DNA of 64,000 nucleotides from Bromus sterilis (Eukaryota > Streptophyta > Magnoliopsida > Poales > Poaceae): the NCBI GenBank assembly GCA_950022295.1, contig OX465598.1:112761001-112825000 (forward strand). Reading direction: 5' to 3'. Of the stretch, positions 11,313-23,589 are shown one piece after another. Every line of letters starts with the position of its first letter. The stretch's first letter is position 1. The position numbers were made by a program, and so were the translations under genes. The notes under the pieces were generated by a model. The model made no database searches and was not told the DNA's origin. It saw nothing but the letters and a program-made list of their open reading frames with translations.

Positions 11313-12728
11313 GATGTTGATATTGGTGATCATGGTACTCCTCGTGTTGTAGATGAGGAATATGAGCTGGCAAACTCTCCCACTCATACCATTTTTTCAC
11401 TCGAGCCTCACTACCCCACTGTGACTGAGGTGCTGCCTGATACTTCTCAGCACTCTGAAGACTCTGTTGGTGCATCATCCTCAGATTCTAATGCTGATGA
11501 ACCTGTAGCAACAAGTGCGCCTGCGAATACTGCTGATGACACTGATACTGCAGCTACTACCACTGCTGATCCTGTGACTGCTCCCCCCGCAGATGAAACT
11601 GGAGCCGAGCATAGCACCAATGCTGACACTGAGGCTGCACCAGATCGCTTTGAGGATCGACCAGTTACGTCTCCCTCAGCGCCAGCCACTTCGCCGAAAA
11701 CTGTGCATGCTTCACATGCTAAAGATCATGCTCATGCACAGCTGCCACCCTCTGCTTCAGCCTCACCAGCTCATCAGGAGACTGCCTCAGCTATTTCTCT
11801 GTGTCCGAAGCAGAAGAACCCCTTCTATCGCAATCTTGAAGCTGATGCTCGCCCTCACTTCAACACTGATGCATTTTTCAATGTCATGAGCTTCTTTTAG
11901 ACTGGCATCCAGAATCCATATCATTCTTCTCCGCCAAGCAAGCTCCTGAGGTTCTGGACAGCTACTCAGAAGAACTATTATTCCTCAGTCCTCTACATGG
12001 CCCAAAAGGTTTTTCCTCATAAACATATTCCTCATATGGATATGGAGGACATTCCTTGCTTCAACAGTGCGCTGCACGATCTGTTTCATGCCAAGCTGCT
12101 TCAGTTCTGCTCTGAATGTATCCACTGGAATGAAGAATTAGTGCTTCAGTTTTATGCAACACTATATGTCTCAGGGGACCCCAAAGACATCAACACCTGG
12201 GTGTTAGAATGGATGAATCAGCATCAGCACTACACTGCCTCTGTACCTGAGATAATTGAAATTCTTCAGCTCCCTCCCTCGGACGCCTCAGTTCCCAGCA
12301 CGTACGGTGCTCCACTTCTCAGGGATGATCTGATGAATATGTTGATGAAGCCGCAAGCTTCCGAAGCCCACCGCGGTCCAAGTTCCTCGTGTCTGAGCTT
12401 CAGTATCTGCCCAACACCTTGTACAGAATTTTGGCCAAGTCCCGCCCCATCAAGGGATATGAATCAACTGCTGAGGAAGTTGTGGGCATCATGAAGAACA
12501 TTCTTTACAGTCTCTGCATGTCTGCTCCCATTAATGTATCAGACTTCTTCTTCAGGACTTTGGTGGGTGCTGCTCAAAATCCTCATACCCTGAAGCCATA
12601 CGCTCCATGGATCATGAAGCTCATCTGCACCAGGACTGGCACCAACTTCAATCCTGATCAGGCTAATCATCGTACTTATGTTCCTCCAGTCGAAGTGCTT
12701 CAACATACGCTTGACTCCAATGCCAAGG
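11313..12728 (+). pseudogene. SIRE-like element J: 3' ORF fragment 2
   Basis: Continues the frame of fragment 1. The first 195 codons are rich in Ala, Thr, Asp, Ser and Pro and look disordered. A TAG stop stands at 11898. After it, the same frame encodes a compact globular-looking region (from about 11930) with many aromatic residues, for example FPHKHIPHMDMEDIPCF. A frameshift near 12370-12385 moves the reading to another frame, which runs to the second solo LTR at 12729. The globular part resembles the 'putative plant transposon protein' type found in plant retrotransposon 3' ORFs. I recall this likeness and could not test it. Function is unknown; an envelope-like role has been proposed for such ORFs in the SIRE lineage. 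Confidence 0.6.
12724..12728. repeat. Target-site duplication CAAGG (left copy; right copy 14274-14278)
   Basis: Five-base direct repeat exactly at both ends of the second solo LTR. Confidence 0.92.
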
Positions 12729-14273
12729 TGATGGCTTCTCGCCCCTCGTTGGTTACCCCAAGTGGAAGGTTTGAGATGCAGTGCAGCAGCAAGTTTCCCT
12801 CGGTGAAGATACCAAGGTTTGTCTCCAGTAGGACTCCAGAGATGATAAGTAGGTGTCAGCGGCGCAACTGACGCGGACCTACACACAGACACAAATAACT
12901 TTGTTCCCAACGAAGTTCAGAGAGGTTGTCAATCTCTCCAGTCTTGTTGTTCACAAAGGATCAAACACAAGGGATAATGATAGCAACTGAAAGTAAAAGC
13001 AGAAAAGTAAATGAGCATGGAAACAGTAATGAGGATATGGAACGGGATATGTGATGTTCACTAGTGATGTCTCTCCCCCAAAAGACGATAAAACTGCTAT
13101 GCGAGGTAAACAAATTACAGAAGGGCAATTGACAGGATTATGAACGCACCACAATGCTAACTATGCTACAAAAGAAAGGAAGAGGCTCAAAAGCACGTGC
13201 AGTACGCCAAAATAAGAAGACCGAAATCCAACTGTATCTACTACTAATCATCCACCTTGAGATACCCAAAGCAACAGACAACTGCATTAAAAAGTACTTT
13301 GCGTAAAGTAAACAATCCTTGCAACCGCGGTTACAAGCACCGTTGTTTTCCCCCTTGTGGCAACAGCACATCCCCTAGACTCATGTTTATGTCACTCAAG
13401 CGTGTCATTGGGGGGCATGAACCCACATTCGAGCATAACGTTCCCTCTTGGGGTTACTACCTACTACTTGGCCAAAGAAATAAACAGCAAGGGAGAACAT
13501 GCAAGAATTACTTAGGAACAAAAATATTAGAGATAAAAACCAAATATATTACTCAATTACAATCTGAACATAATCTCATAATCCATCAGATCCTATCAAA
13601 CTCAGCATAGCAATAGCAAAAAGATTACAAAAGTGCCTCGATCATGTAGGGCAGCTCATGAGGTCTAAACCATGAAGAACAAAGAGGGGAGGAGAACATC
13701 ACATAGCTACTGATCACGGACCCATGGTCCAAGGAAAACTACTCACAAGACATTCGGGGAGCATCCATGGTGGAGAGTAGACTCCCGGAGGTCGTCCCTC
13801 CCTCCGGTAGGGTACCGGGAAGAGGTCTTCTGGTGCTCCCGATCTATGAAGCGCGGCGGCGGAGGAACAGAGGAGAGATCGCGAAAAATGGTTCTGTCTT
13901 CGGAGTTTCCCCGTGACGGAGAATAAATAGGCGAAGGGGGGGCAGCCAGAGATGGACCAGGGGTCCCAGGCACCCCCCTGGCGTGGCCCAGGGGGTGGCC
14001 GTGCCGGGTGGCTACCTCACTCGGGCTCTTCGCGAAGTTTCCTGTACACTGATTTTTCCAATATTTTTCCCAGAATTTTTATGGCACTTTATATATGGGG
14101 GAAAACTGAAATAGAAAAACAGCAAAAAACAGGAACTGGCACTGGGGTGCACTGAGTTAATAGGTTAGTCCAAATATGATCAAAAGTGTATGAAAGTGTA
14201 TCTAGACCATAGCAATATCACACAAAACATGCATGGAGCAAGCAGAAATTATAGATACGTTTTGGACGTATCA
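12729..14273 (-). mobile_element. Second solo LTR of family S (minus strand), target duplication CAAGG
   Basis: 1545 bp, with the same ends as the first solo LTR and the same orientation. It is flanked by CAAGG at 12724-12728 and 14274-14278. The host reading frame resumes after the right copy, which shows a clean insertion. Numerous small differences and indels from the first solo LTR indicate separate insertions of related elements. Confidence 0.93.
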
Positions 14274-14278
14274 CAAGG

Positions 14279-14801
14279 GCAAAGCACCCTTCTATGAGGA
14301 CGTACTTCCTCAGGATTCCCTTGGTGGCAATATTCGTCAGCCTCAGTATCGCACCACTCTCGAGGAACGCACACATGCCTCCACTAAGGAAACCACTCAA
14401 GCTCGCCTGATGAATGATCGTGAGCTCCTCATAAGTCTGCATCAGAAAGTGGATCGGAATCATGACTGGACGAACGAAAGATCGGAGACATTCTCAGCTA
14501 TATGGCGCAGATGCATCCAACTCAGGATAAAGTTCATCAGTATGCTCATCATACATATGAGCGATTTGATGCTCTTTTGACTGAAGTCATTACTCCTGAA
14601 GATCTCGCCAAACTTGGCCTCAGACAACCCTAGCTTCCTGAGATTCGGCCTCCTCGTCAGTTTACCAAGAGCAAGACACCACCTCTGGCGATGGACTCCT
14701 TTTCTTCAGCTCAAGAATTCTCGCCTGACGAAGTTGAAGACACTGCATCTTGTCCTCACACTGCAACGGCGTGCCTTCGACCTGATTCTCCTCAGCCCTG
14801 A
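14279..14801 (+). pseudogene. SIRE-like element J: 3' ORF fragment 3
   Basis: Continues fragment 2 after the solo LTR. A second frameshift lies between about 14478 and 14510. In-frame stops follow at 14631 and 14799, and the tail between them is Pro/Ser/Asp-rich. Together the three fragments show at least five stops and two frameshifts, so the ORF was decaying before or alongside the insertions. It ends about 50 bases before the first purine tract of the 3' non-coding region. Confidence 0.55.
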
Positions 14802-15254
14802 GGCACTACTTTTGGGACATTAGCTGTAGTCTCTCCTTTTTGTTCATTTAATGACAAAGGGGGAGAAATTTGATAGTCTTCAAGCGGGTTCTCATGGGGT
14901 TCCTCAGTTACAACTCTTGTTCTTCAGATCATTTTTGTAATGAGTTGTATACTGGTCTTTTGTATGGTTTCTGATACTTTTAAGTTACCTCATGACATTA
15001 CTCAGGTTTATCTATTACTCATGACATTCCATATGATGCACTGTTTCAAATAATCCGGGATATAGGGGGAGCTCCTCATGTTTTTCAGAAATATTATATC
15101 AAGTCTTCAAAACATGCATATCCTCAGGGGGAGCATCTCTATATCCGGAAACAATGAATTGTTTTCTTAAAAGTTTTTAATTCCTCAAAATTACTTATTT
15201 TATCCCGTTGAAGCTTTAACCTGATTGTCATCAAATCATCAAAAAGGGGGAGAT
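14802..15254 (+). other. 3' non-coding tail of J with repeated polypurine tracts
   Basis: Four G-rich purine runs occur: AAAGGGGGAGAAA near 14857, ATAGGGGGAG near 15062, CAGGGGGAG near 15127, and AAAAAGGGGGAGAT at 15241-15254 directly before the LTR. Multiple such tracts are a known trait of SIRE-lineage Copia elements. No open frame of note. Confidence 0.65.
15241..15254 (+). other. Polypurine tract of J
   Basis: AAAAAGGGGGAGAT, followed directly by the LTR start TGTAAGTGCATC. Confidence 0.8.
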
Positions 15255-15487
15255 TGTAAGTGCATCTAGTGCCCCCTTTGAGGTTTTGGAGTATTTGATG
15301 ACAAAACGGTTAAGGGACTGATGTGTTCGTGAGTATACACAGGAAAAAGTCACTGAGGATGAGGTTAACCACCGTTGTCGACCCCCCAAAATGTTGAAGA
15401 ACACGGAAGAAATCGGTGTATTTCCTAAAGACTGAAGTTGTGCGAAATCCTAAGGAATCAGGATCCTGAAGCATTCGGCTGAAGATG
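15255..15487 (+). mobile_element. J 3' LTR, first part (interrupted by K)
   Basis: Starts TGTAAGTGCATCTAGTGCCC after the polypurine tract. It is cut by Copia element K after AGATG and continues at 23590. Joined length is about 1.4 kb. Confidence 0.8.
15483..15487. repeat. Target-site duplication AGATG of K (right copy 23590-23594)
   Basis: Exact five-base direct repeat at both ends of K. Confidence 0.93.
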
Positions 15488-17236
15488 TGTTGGATATATG
15501 CACTAGAGGCAAATAATATATGATTATTCCAATATATCTAAATAAGTTTATGACCAGTTTCATACTGTGCTAGAACTGTATCAGAGAAACAATGATACAT
15601 GTGTGGTATAGAAACAACCAGAGTTCCTAGTCAGCCTCTCATGATGACTGGTTTATCGTCAACTGATGATTGTGGTTTCACGATCATGGACAATCAAGTC
15701 AATTGACGGTAAGGTCACCTCATTGAATGAATGACGTGATGAACATTACCAAATGCAAGCATTGCAACATGATCAAATCGTAAAAGTTCAGTGTTGTAAT
15801 TACAGAACGTAGTAGCCTATTCCTTTGACCGTGAGATCACACATAATTGCTATCTTATGAGGATGCTTTGAGTGCATTAACTGTCACACTGAAACATGGT
15901 GACCATAAAGGTGTATCTTGGGCAATCCAATGGGATATGTTGAGGAGTGTTGATTCAAGAGCGGGATTTGTCAATCCATATAATGGAAAGATACTTCATG
16001 GCAAACTCGGTGAGATTGCATCCATAAAGTTGCGCAACGTGTGACTAGGTCACAAGGATGAATATCACGGAACGAGTGAATAAAGATTTGTCGGTAACAA
16101 GATAGAACTAATGCATTGGACGCAGTTGATCGAATCTTGGACTAATCTAGTATCGCATGACAAAGGGAATGGTATACAACGTGAACGGTCCAATCGGTTA
16201 CTTCCGGAATACACAGGGGTCATTATGGGCATCCAGGTCCCGCTATTGATCATTGACCGTAGCCTTGTCTCGGTCATGACTGGAGTTTTCTCGGACCGTA
16301 GGGTAACACACTTAAGGGCTCGATGAATATCGGATACCTATTCGGAACTATCGGAGTTACCAGAGAAGATAGAAAGACGTACCGGAAAAGTTCTGTGTTG
16401 GTCCGAAGGTTGTTCGGACTGAGCTGGAAGGAGTTCCGGATCATCAGGAGATGAAATAATATGTATTATTTATGAATTAAGTGAATTAATAATTACTAAC
16501 ATTTTATTTATAATTAAAAAGTGCAATGGGCCAGATTTGGGAAAGAAGCCCATTAGGTGAATAAAGGAAAAAGAAAAAGAGAGAGAGAGAGAGGGAGGCG
16601 CCATGGGCCCTAGGGCCCATGAGGGGTGCGCCCCCCCTCCTCCCTTGGCCGGCCACCTCCCCCTAGCAAGGGACTTTAGTCCCACCTTGCTAGGGGAGAG
16701 GGGTTGACTCCCTCCCCTTTGCCTATATATAGATGGGCAGGGTGCACATATTTAAGACACAGAAATTCGTGAGAAAATAAATATTACTCCGAATTGAGAT
16801 CGGTTTTCAATGGTCTTCTCCCCTCTCTCGTCTCTCTCAAACCGGGGTCCCCTTGTCTAGAAGTTGTGCTGGGATTGAGGCTTCTACACTATACGCACGC
16901 CGTCGTGCTGCTGAAACTCTGGTTCCGGAGGTCTACTTCCTCCACCTTCGCTGGATCGGAGAACGGAGGTCGTCATCGAGTCCGTACGTGTGCGAGTACT
17001 ACGAGGTGCTGCACGTGCGGCACTACCACCCAACACGGTGCTAACACAGCCAGGGGTCTGTGAAAGGTTTACGGCTTCATCAACCACGTTTGCGGGAACG
17101 TTTCCCGCGCAACGGACTACACCCCGAGGTATGTTATTCCGCAAGTCTTTCTGTTATGGCATTACAGCTAGATAGATCTTGGGTTAAGGGCGACACTAGT
17201 TAGAAAAATTATTGTTTTCTTCTGCGACACCTAACA
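15488..17236 (+). repeat. K 5' LTR
   Basis: 1749 bp. It contains a GA-rich microsatellite (about 16578-16593) and a TATA candidate at 16724. Short frames within it are repeated in the 3' LTR with changes and are not genes. Confidence 0.92.
16724..16732 (+). promoter_or_regulatory. TATA-box candidate of K 5' LTR
   Basis: TATATATAG, about 500 bases before the LTR end; the same site is at 23077-23085 in the 3' LTR. Confidence 0.6.
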
Positions 17237-17237
17237 G

Positions 17238-17250
17238 TGGTATCATGAGC
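17238..17250 (+). other. K primer-binding site
   Basis: TGGTATCATGAGC one base after the LTR. It matches the initiator tRNA-Met site TGGTATCAGAGC except for one inserted T. Confidence 0.8.
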
Positions 17251-18311
17251 TAGATCTATGCTTTGTATTGCTGTACGGTTAGAACACATCGGGGATGTGG
17301 GCGTTGATACTACGATTGTTACCCTCTCACGTGTAATTGTTATATCTGTGGCATTGTTTGATGAAGCGGCCCCCGACCGACCTTACGCGTACGCTTACGC
17401 GAGACTTGTTCCACGCTTGACATACGGCTTGTACCGTATAAAGTGGCTCTGGGGGGTGTTTGTCTCTCTTACTTTAGCGGATATGGCATTTGCAACGGAG
17501 GGCCCCATACGGGGTGTAATGGAGACAATCTATAATCAGCGTTGTGGTTCAATGTTCGTAGAAACGGGATCTATGAAAAGCCCTAGCAGCCACGTAAAAC
17601 ATGCAATATACAAATATATAGGCATCTAACTTTATATTGCAGAGGGGGCTATTGTTGTTTGCTTGATCTTGATGTAGTGATAGCTTTGCTATGTGTTACT
17701 AGAAAGTAGTAAATGTTCATCATGATGAAACAAACTTAAATGGAGACACTGTAGACTTAGTGCCACCATGATGATACATCTTAAAACATGCTAGTATAGG
17801 ATACACGACGGTAGCATAAAATAAGATGACCCCTTATAAAATGCCAAACATAAGTATTCTACCGAAGTGTGCACCACCTGGAAGGTTCACTTTATGATAG
17901 GCAGGCCGTGACGATCGGGTGTCATACATACATTAGAGTTCGCATGAGGTTGGGCCTGGCAAGCCTAGCATATGTCGATATGGCCTTGCTAAGCAGCATA
18001 TAACACTAAGGTCAATTTGGCGAGCCTAGCATATGTAGATATGGCCTCGGAATACTAGAGATCGAAAGATCGAGCATGAGTCACATATAGGATGTTATCG
18101 CACAAACTAGTTGTCTACCTTTGAAACTAATCCATTGGCCGTTGTGATATTCGAGGACGGATAGTGAATCTGGATCATGTAATCACTAAAACTTCTTAGG
18201 GATGATTGTTTCAGTGTGAGCTCATCTATAATATGATTATTATGAACTTATTGTTATGAACTAGTCTTAATTGTTTTCCTTGCAAATATTTTGTAGAAAA
18301 TTAAAATGTAC
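17251..18311 (+). other. K leader region
   Basis: About 1.06 kb between the primer-binding site and gag. Frame 17258-17629 (123 codons) resembles no protein I know and has no partner elsewhere in the window. I regard it as chance. Confidence 0.6.
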
Positions 18312-19043
18312 ATGAATCAGTATCATGGATTGATTACTTTCTTACGTGGTGAAAGACTTAAAGATGATGGGTCAAATTTCGTTGATTGATACTACAACAT
18401 GGATGAAAAATTAATGCTTGATTACCATAATCGTCGAAGGACTTACTCCATGGTTAAAAGTGTCATAGAAACTAGCTTTCCGCAAGATTTACGTGAACAA
18501 TATGCGGATATGGACACGTTTGACACAATCGACATGATGAAGTCATTGTTTATACATCAGTTCAGAGTGGCCAGATTTGAGTTAGAAAATGAGTTTCTTA
18601 CTACAAAGATGGAAGAGAACACTTGTCTGAAAACTCACGTAGCCAAGATGCATGGGATACATCTGAAACTCGTGGAGGACTTTGACTATTGGACCACAGA
18701 GGAGTCTGCTATAAACACGGTGCTACACTCGCTTCCACCGAGTTACACAGACTTTGTCCATGACTATGTTGGAAGAGGTGAAAGCCTTCAGTACTTCGAG
18801 TTCATGGTCAACCTCCGAGATTTAGAGGTTGAACCCATTGAAGGAGAAATTGTTGATGGAGAAGGTATGATTTTGATATACTCATTATAAATGATTGTTC
18901 CCTTATACAACATTTGCAGTTTAATAAGTATTTGATACTTGTTCTGTTTTATGAAAACAGGGTCTGCCGTTGCAACCAAGACAGTTGATGGCCTCCAAGA
19001 TTTCACCAAGACATCTATCATAGGATTATACTTAGAGTATTAG
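18312..19043 (+). pseudogene. gag: K gag, Copia-type Gag remnant with in-frame stop and possible intron
   Basis: An ATG at 18312 opens a frame that meets TGA at 18387, exactly where the sequence GSNFVDW would need TGG. The frame stays open from there to 18890. The product (seen part 163 residues from 18399) has the features of the UBN2-type Gag of Copia elements: a YNMDEKLMLDYHNRR region, and a central LHSLPPSYTDFV motif like the LQSLP-SY motif of that family. At 18864 the frame runs into a GT donor-like site, and an acceptor ATGAAAACAG lies at 18951-18960. Removing 18865-18960 extends the frame by 26 codons to TAG at 19041. No CCHC zinc knuckle follows. BARE elements are reported to splice a short intron near the end of gag to make a Gag-only RNA, which makes the intron reading plausible. 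Confidence 0.7.
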
Positions 19044-21833
19044 ATAAATCTTTTGTAATCGATTAAGTATGAACACTTAGTGGTATGTCTTGCATCTCGC
19101 GAGACAAAGTTATTCATGTTTTGAGACAAGTCAGTTGTTCCAGTTTGATGAATAAAGTGTGCTTATACTATGATTGCAATTGAGTTTATAATATGATAGA
19201 AGCATTTATAAAACACCATAATTGTCAAGTGATATTCAATGTTTAATGATTAAGTTATTATGAATAACAATAAGGTCAAAAGTCATAACTATACTAAATG
19301 CATGAGATGAATTCATAAATGATGAAGTTATTAGATACTCCATCTATTAACTCATGAATTTATTATCAACCAAGATGACTAATGAAGGAGTTCTAACAAA
19401 GTAGAACTTGCGCCAAACATTGTACATAAATGATGTATTAACCAAGCGCATGAATAATCATTAAAGATGCTTCGCCTGATTAATTGAACAAGGAATTCAA
19501 TTGAGATCATAAATCTGAGATTACGGAATCACAGTGAAGTTGGATATAAGAATACAAATCACCATGATGTGATCAAAGTGATGAGTATTATAGTTGACAT
19601 AAATGGGAGACTTGTGGAAATAATGCCACAAATTATGATGGAAGTTTAAAGTGCTCAAGCACCTGAACCATTCGTAGTCATACTAAAATGTAGTATGGTC
19701 TAAATACATTCCCCTTACGCTAATGCTATTTTGAATGAACAAAGTTGTTATAATTTATTAAGTTAAAACACCCACTTCATGAAATAAGGAAACCATTCTG
19801 AATTTAATGAAGCTGATGACTCCATATGATGATGGTGCTAGAAAGTTTCTAGAAGTTTTATATGATATAACTTTCTTTGTATTAGAGTTGTGAGCAATTG
19901 TAAAACTCACCTTCCCAAATAGCAAAACTTGTATTGCTTGAATTGGTGAATGAGAAGATGGTTATCAAGGAATGAACCAATGGGAGAAAAGTGAATTCTT
20001 TGACCAGGGTGATTGACCCTGCCTCCAGATAACAGAGTAATGCAACGGAAAAGTTTCCGCTGAAATGACTCCATGAGAAGAGGACATATGCTATTGATGA
20101 TGATCATGGTATATTAGTTAAAGCCTTAGTTTAAAAATAAGAAGATTGTCATGAATACGTTCTGTACAGAACAATAAACATGAGTCTTTTTAAGTGAAAC
20201 AAAAGGGACAATGCTCATAAATTACGAAGGATTGATGGTTACCTAGGAAACGAGGAGAAATGAAATCATATTGAGTTGCATATGGGATGGATCACATCCT
20301 ATGAAATAAAGTAGTTATTTCACATTACGAATAACCAGGAAGTTATTAAGAATGATGCAACACATAAAGGCATGATTTGGCACATAAAAGATGTTATGGT
20401 TAAATTCAATAATAATTGACTACAGAAGCGTAGTAATGCTAAATCAATATGGGTATTTCATTCACGAACACTATGAAGGGACCATAGCTTGAAATTGCAT
20501 CACATTCAAATTTGGAATTTGAAGAGAAGTAGAAAATGGCATAACGAAAGAATTTTTCGATAAGATGGACCATAGTACCTCAAGGCAAGAACTCTCAAGC
20601 TTGATTTGATCAAGTGATTTTGAAGTAATCAAAATATTGAGAAGGACTGCAATTTCATGAAACTGAGTGGGAGCTTTGGAGACTTCCTGAAAACATGGAA
20701 TGTAGAGAGCATTTTCTGAGTGGGAGCTTTGGGAGCAATATTATTATGTCTGACATAATTAGAATAGAAACTTAATAAAAGCTTACTTACAGATATATGT
20801 CGGATATATTTGAGTGGGAGCACAATGTCAATTTCATATATATACGATGATATATGTGAAAACAATCTTATATATATACGTTGATATACATGGAGATTAA
20901 GGATAATAAGATGAAATGATTACGAGAATCTTATATGAAGGAAATACAGATGTGTCACAAACTAAAATCTATAAGGATAGATTAGGACACGTGTAATGAA
21001 CATCAAAAGGATTGGAATGATATCCTAAACAAGAAAAGGTTCTTGTGTCTAGGAATTATATAAAGGATGTAAAACCTTAATATCACAAAATAATGTTTTA
21101 ATGGAAGAATAGGGATGCACTTTGTCTCAAGACCTGTGATCCTATATGACCTTTGACATATGATTCTACCATAAAACGGAAGTTGTGAATCCAATAACAG
21201 AATGACTCAAAGGTTCTTAGAAGAAGAACAGGTTCCGATGTGCTTGGTTGGCAAAACACAGAACCTGAGCAAAGTCCAAGCATTCAGTATCTGAAGAGAA
21301 ACTGAGGACAATACTCTAAATGATAGAAAAGATAATATACTTGAATGTAATACTGGATTACGATTTCAGGCCTTATTATGGGTCTATATGAATTAGAGAT
21401 ATCACCAAAAGGAATAGAAAGGAAATGTGAGCTACAATTTCACGAACCAAAACTCTACAAAATATAAATATCTACTTAAGGAAGTAGATGGTTGAAGAAA
21501 TTTTAGCGTAAGAATTTTAGACTTCTGGCTGAGTGTATTTTTCAGTATACATGACTATGGGAGTCCTAGGGACTAAAACCATTTTGTCATTAGAGAATAC
21601 TGTAAAATAAGAAGTCTCACTCTCCCGCCAAACTTATAATTAAAGAATTATTAGATAATGAAGGGTATATCAAGAAAGTTGACCAATACCTGTTGCAAAG
21701 GAACATACAAATCTGAACGGGTACAGATCATTGACGAAACCTCTTCCATGAGCAATCATGATCAATAAACACTTATATGATAAGATGATTATGATTGAGA
21801 AAATATGCAGCTAGATTATTTGCTATCTAGTGC
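19044..21833 (+). other. K degenerate pol region
   Basis: AT-rich, full of stops in all frames, with no recognisable protease, integrase or reverse transcriptase motif. Short echoes of Copia 3' sequence remain, such as repeated GAGTGGGAGCTTT (near 20663 and 20719) and the stretch before the polypurine tract. Either pol has decayed completely or this family is non-autonomous. Confidence 0.6.
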
Positions 21834-21844
21834 AAGTGGGAGAC
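21834..21844 (+). other. K polypurine tract
   Basis: AAGTGGGAGAC directly before the 3' LTR; typical of BARE/Angela-type elements. Confidence 0.85.
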
Positions 21845-23589
21845 TGTTGGATATATGCTCTAGAGGCAAATAATATATGATTATTCCAATATATCTAAAT
21901 AAGTTCATGACCAGTTTCATACTGTGCTGGAACTGTATCAGTGAAACAATGATACAAGTGTGGTATAGAAACAATCAGAGTTCCTAGTCAGCCTCTCATG
22001 ATGACTGGTTTATCGTCAACTGATGATTGTGGTTTCACGATCATGGACAATCAAGTCAATTGACGGTAAGGTCACCTCATTGAATGAATGACGTGATGAA
22101 CATTACCCAATGCAAGCATTGCAACATGATCAAATCGTAAAAGTTCAGTGTTGTAATTACAGAACGTAGTAGCCTGTTCCTTTGACCGTGAGATCACGCA
22201 TAATTGCTATCTTCTGAGGATGCTTTGAGTGCATTAACCGTCACACTGAAACATGGTGACCATAAAGGTGTATCTTGGGCTATCCGATGGGATATGTTGA
22301 GGAGTGTTGATTCAAGAGCGGGATTTGTCAATCCATATAATGGAAAGATACTTCATGGCCAACTCGGTGAGATTGCATCCATAAAGCTGCGCAACGTGTG
22401 ACTAGGTCACAAGGATGAATATCACGGAATGAGTGAATAAAGATTTTTCGGTAACAAGATAGAACTAATGCATTGGATGCAGTTGATCTAATCTTGGACT
22501 AATCTAGTATCGCATGACAAAGGGAATGGTATACAACGTGAACGGTCCAATCGGTTACTTCCAGAATACACAGGGGTCATTATGGGCATCCAGGTCCCGC
22601 TATTGATCATTGACCATAGCCTTTGTCTCGGTCATGACTGGAGTGTTCTCGAACCGTAGGGTAACACACTTAAGGGCTCGATGAATATCGGAGACCTATT
22701 CGGAACTATCGGAGTTACCAGAGAAGAGAGAAAGACGTACCGGAAAAGTTCAGTGTTGGTCCGAAGGTTGTTCGGAGTGAGCTGGAAGGAGTTCCAGATC
22801 ATCGGGAGATGAAATAATACGTATTATTTATTAATTAAGTGAATTAATAATTAATAACATTTTATTTATAATTAAAAAGTGCAATGGGTCAGCTTTGGGA
22901 AAGAAGCCCATTAGGGGAATAAAGGAAAAAGAAAAAGAGAGAGAGAGGGAGGCGCCATGGGCCCTAGGGCCCATGAGGGGTGCGCCCCCCTCCTCCCTTG
23001 GCCGGCCACCTCCCCCTAGCAAGGGACTTTAGTCCCACCTTGCTAGGGGAGATGGGTTGACTCCCTCCCCTCTGCCTATATATAGATGGGCAGGGTGAAC
23101 ATATTTAAGACACAGAAATTCGTGAGTGAATAAATATTACTCCGAATTGACATCGGTTTTCACCGGTCTTCTCCCCTCTCTCGTATCTCTCAAACCGGGG
23201 TCCCCTTGTCTGGAACTTGTGCGGGGATTGAGGCTTCTCCACTATACGCACACCGTCGTGCTGCTGAAACTCTGGTTCCGGAGGTCTACTTCCGCCACCA
23301 TCGCTGGATCGGAGAACGGAGGTCGTCATCGAGTCCGTACGTGTGCGAGTACTACGAGGTGCTGCACGTGCGGCACTACCACCCAACATGGTGCTAACAT
23401 AGACAGGGGGCTGTGAAATGTTTACGGCTTCATCAACCACGATTGCGGGAACGTTTCCCGCGCAACGGACTACACCCTGAGGTATGTTATTCCGCAAGTC
23501 TTTCCGTTACGGCATTACAGCTAGATAGATCTTGGGTTAAGGGCGACGCTAGTTAGAAAAATTATTGTTTTCTGCTGCGAGACCCAACA
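21845..23589 (+). repeat. K 3' LTR
   Basis: 1745 bp, collinear with the 5' LTR, followed by target duplication AGATG. Confidence 0.92.

Larger units (their letters stand above)
15488..23589 (+). mobile_element. Complete but coding-defective Copia retrotransposon K (BARE/Angela-like)
   Basis: 8102 bp with LTRs 15488-17236 and 21845-23589, both TGTTGGATATATG...CTAACA or CCAACA. It has a tRNA-Met-type primer-binding site, a purine tract AAGTGGGAGAC and the exact target duplication AGATG. LTR start and the tract before the 3' LTR resemble the Triticeae BARE/Angela/WIS group, but the LTR differs enough that I name no family. It keeps a recognisable Gag segment; the pol part has no frame longer than about 80 codons and no recognisable reverse transcriptase or integrase motif. 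It is nested in the J 3' LTR. The LTR starts differ at about six of the first 135 positions, so the insertion is not very recent. Confidence 0.92.

Noticed and set aside
17258..17629. 123-codon gene in the K leader
   Set aside because: No recognisable motif, and it lies between the primer-binding site and gag, where no gene is expected in Copia elements.
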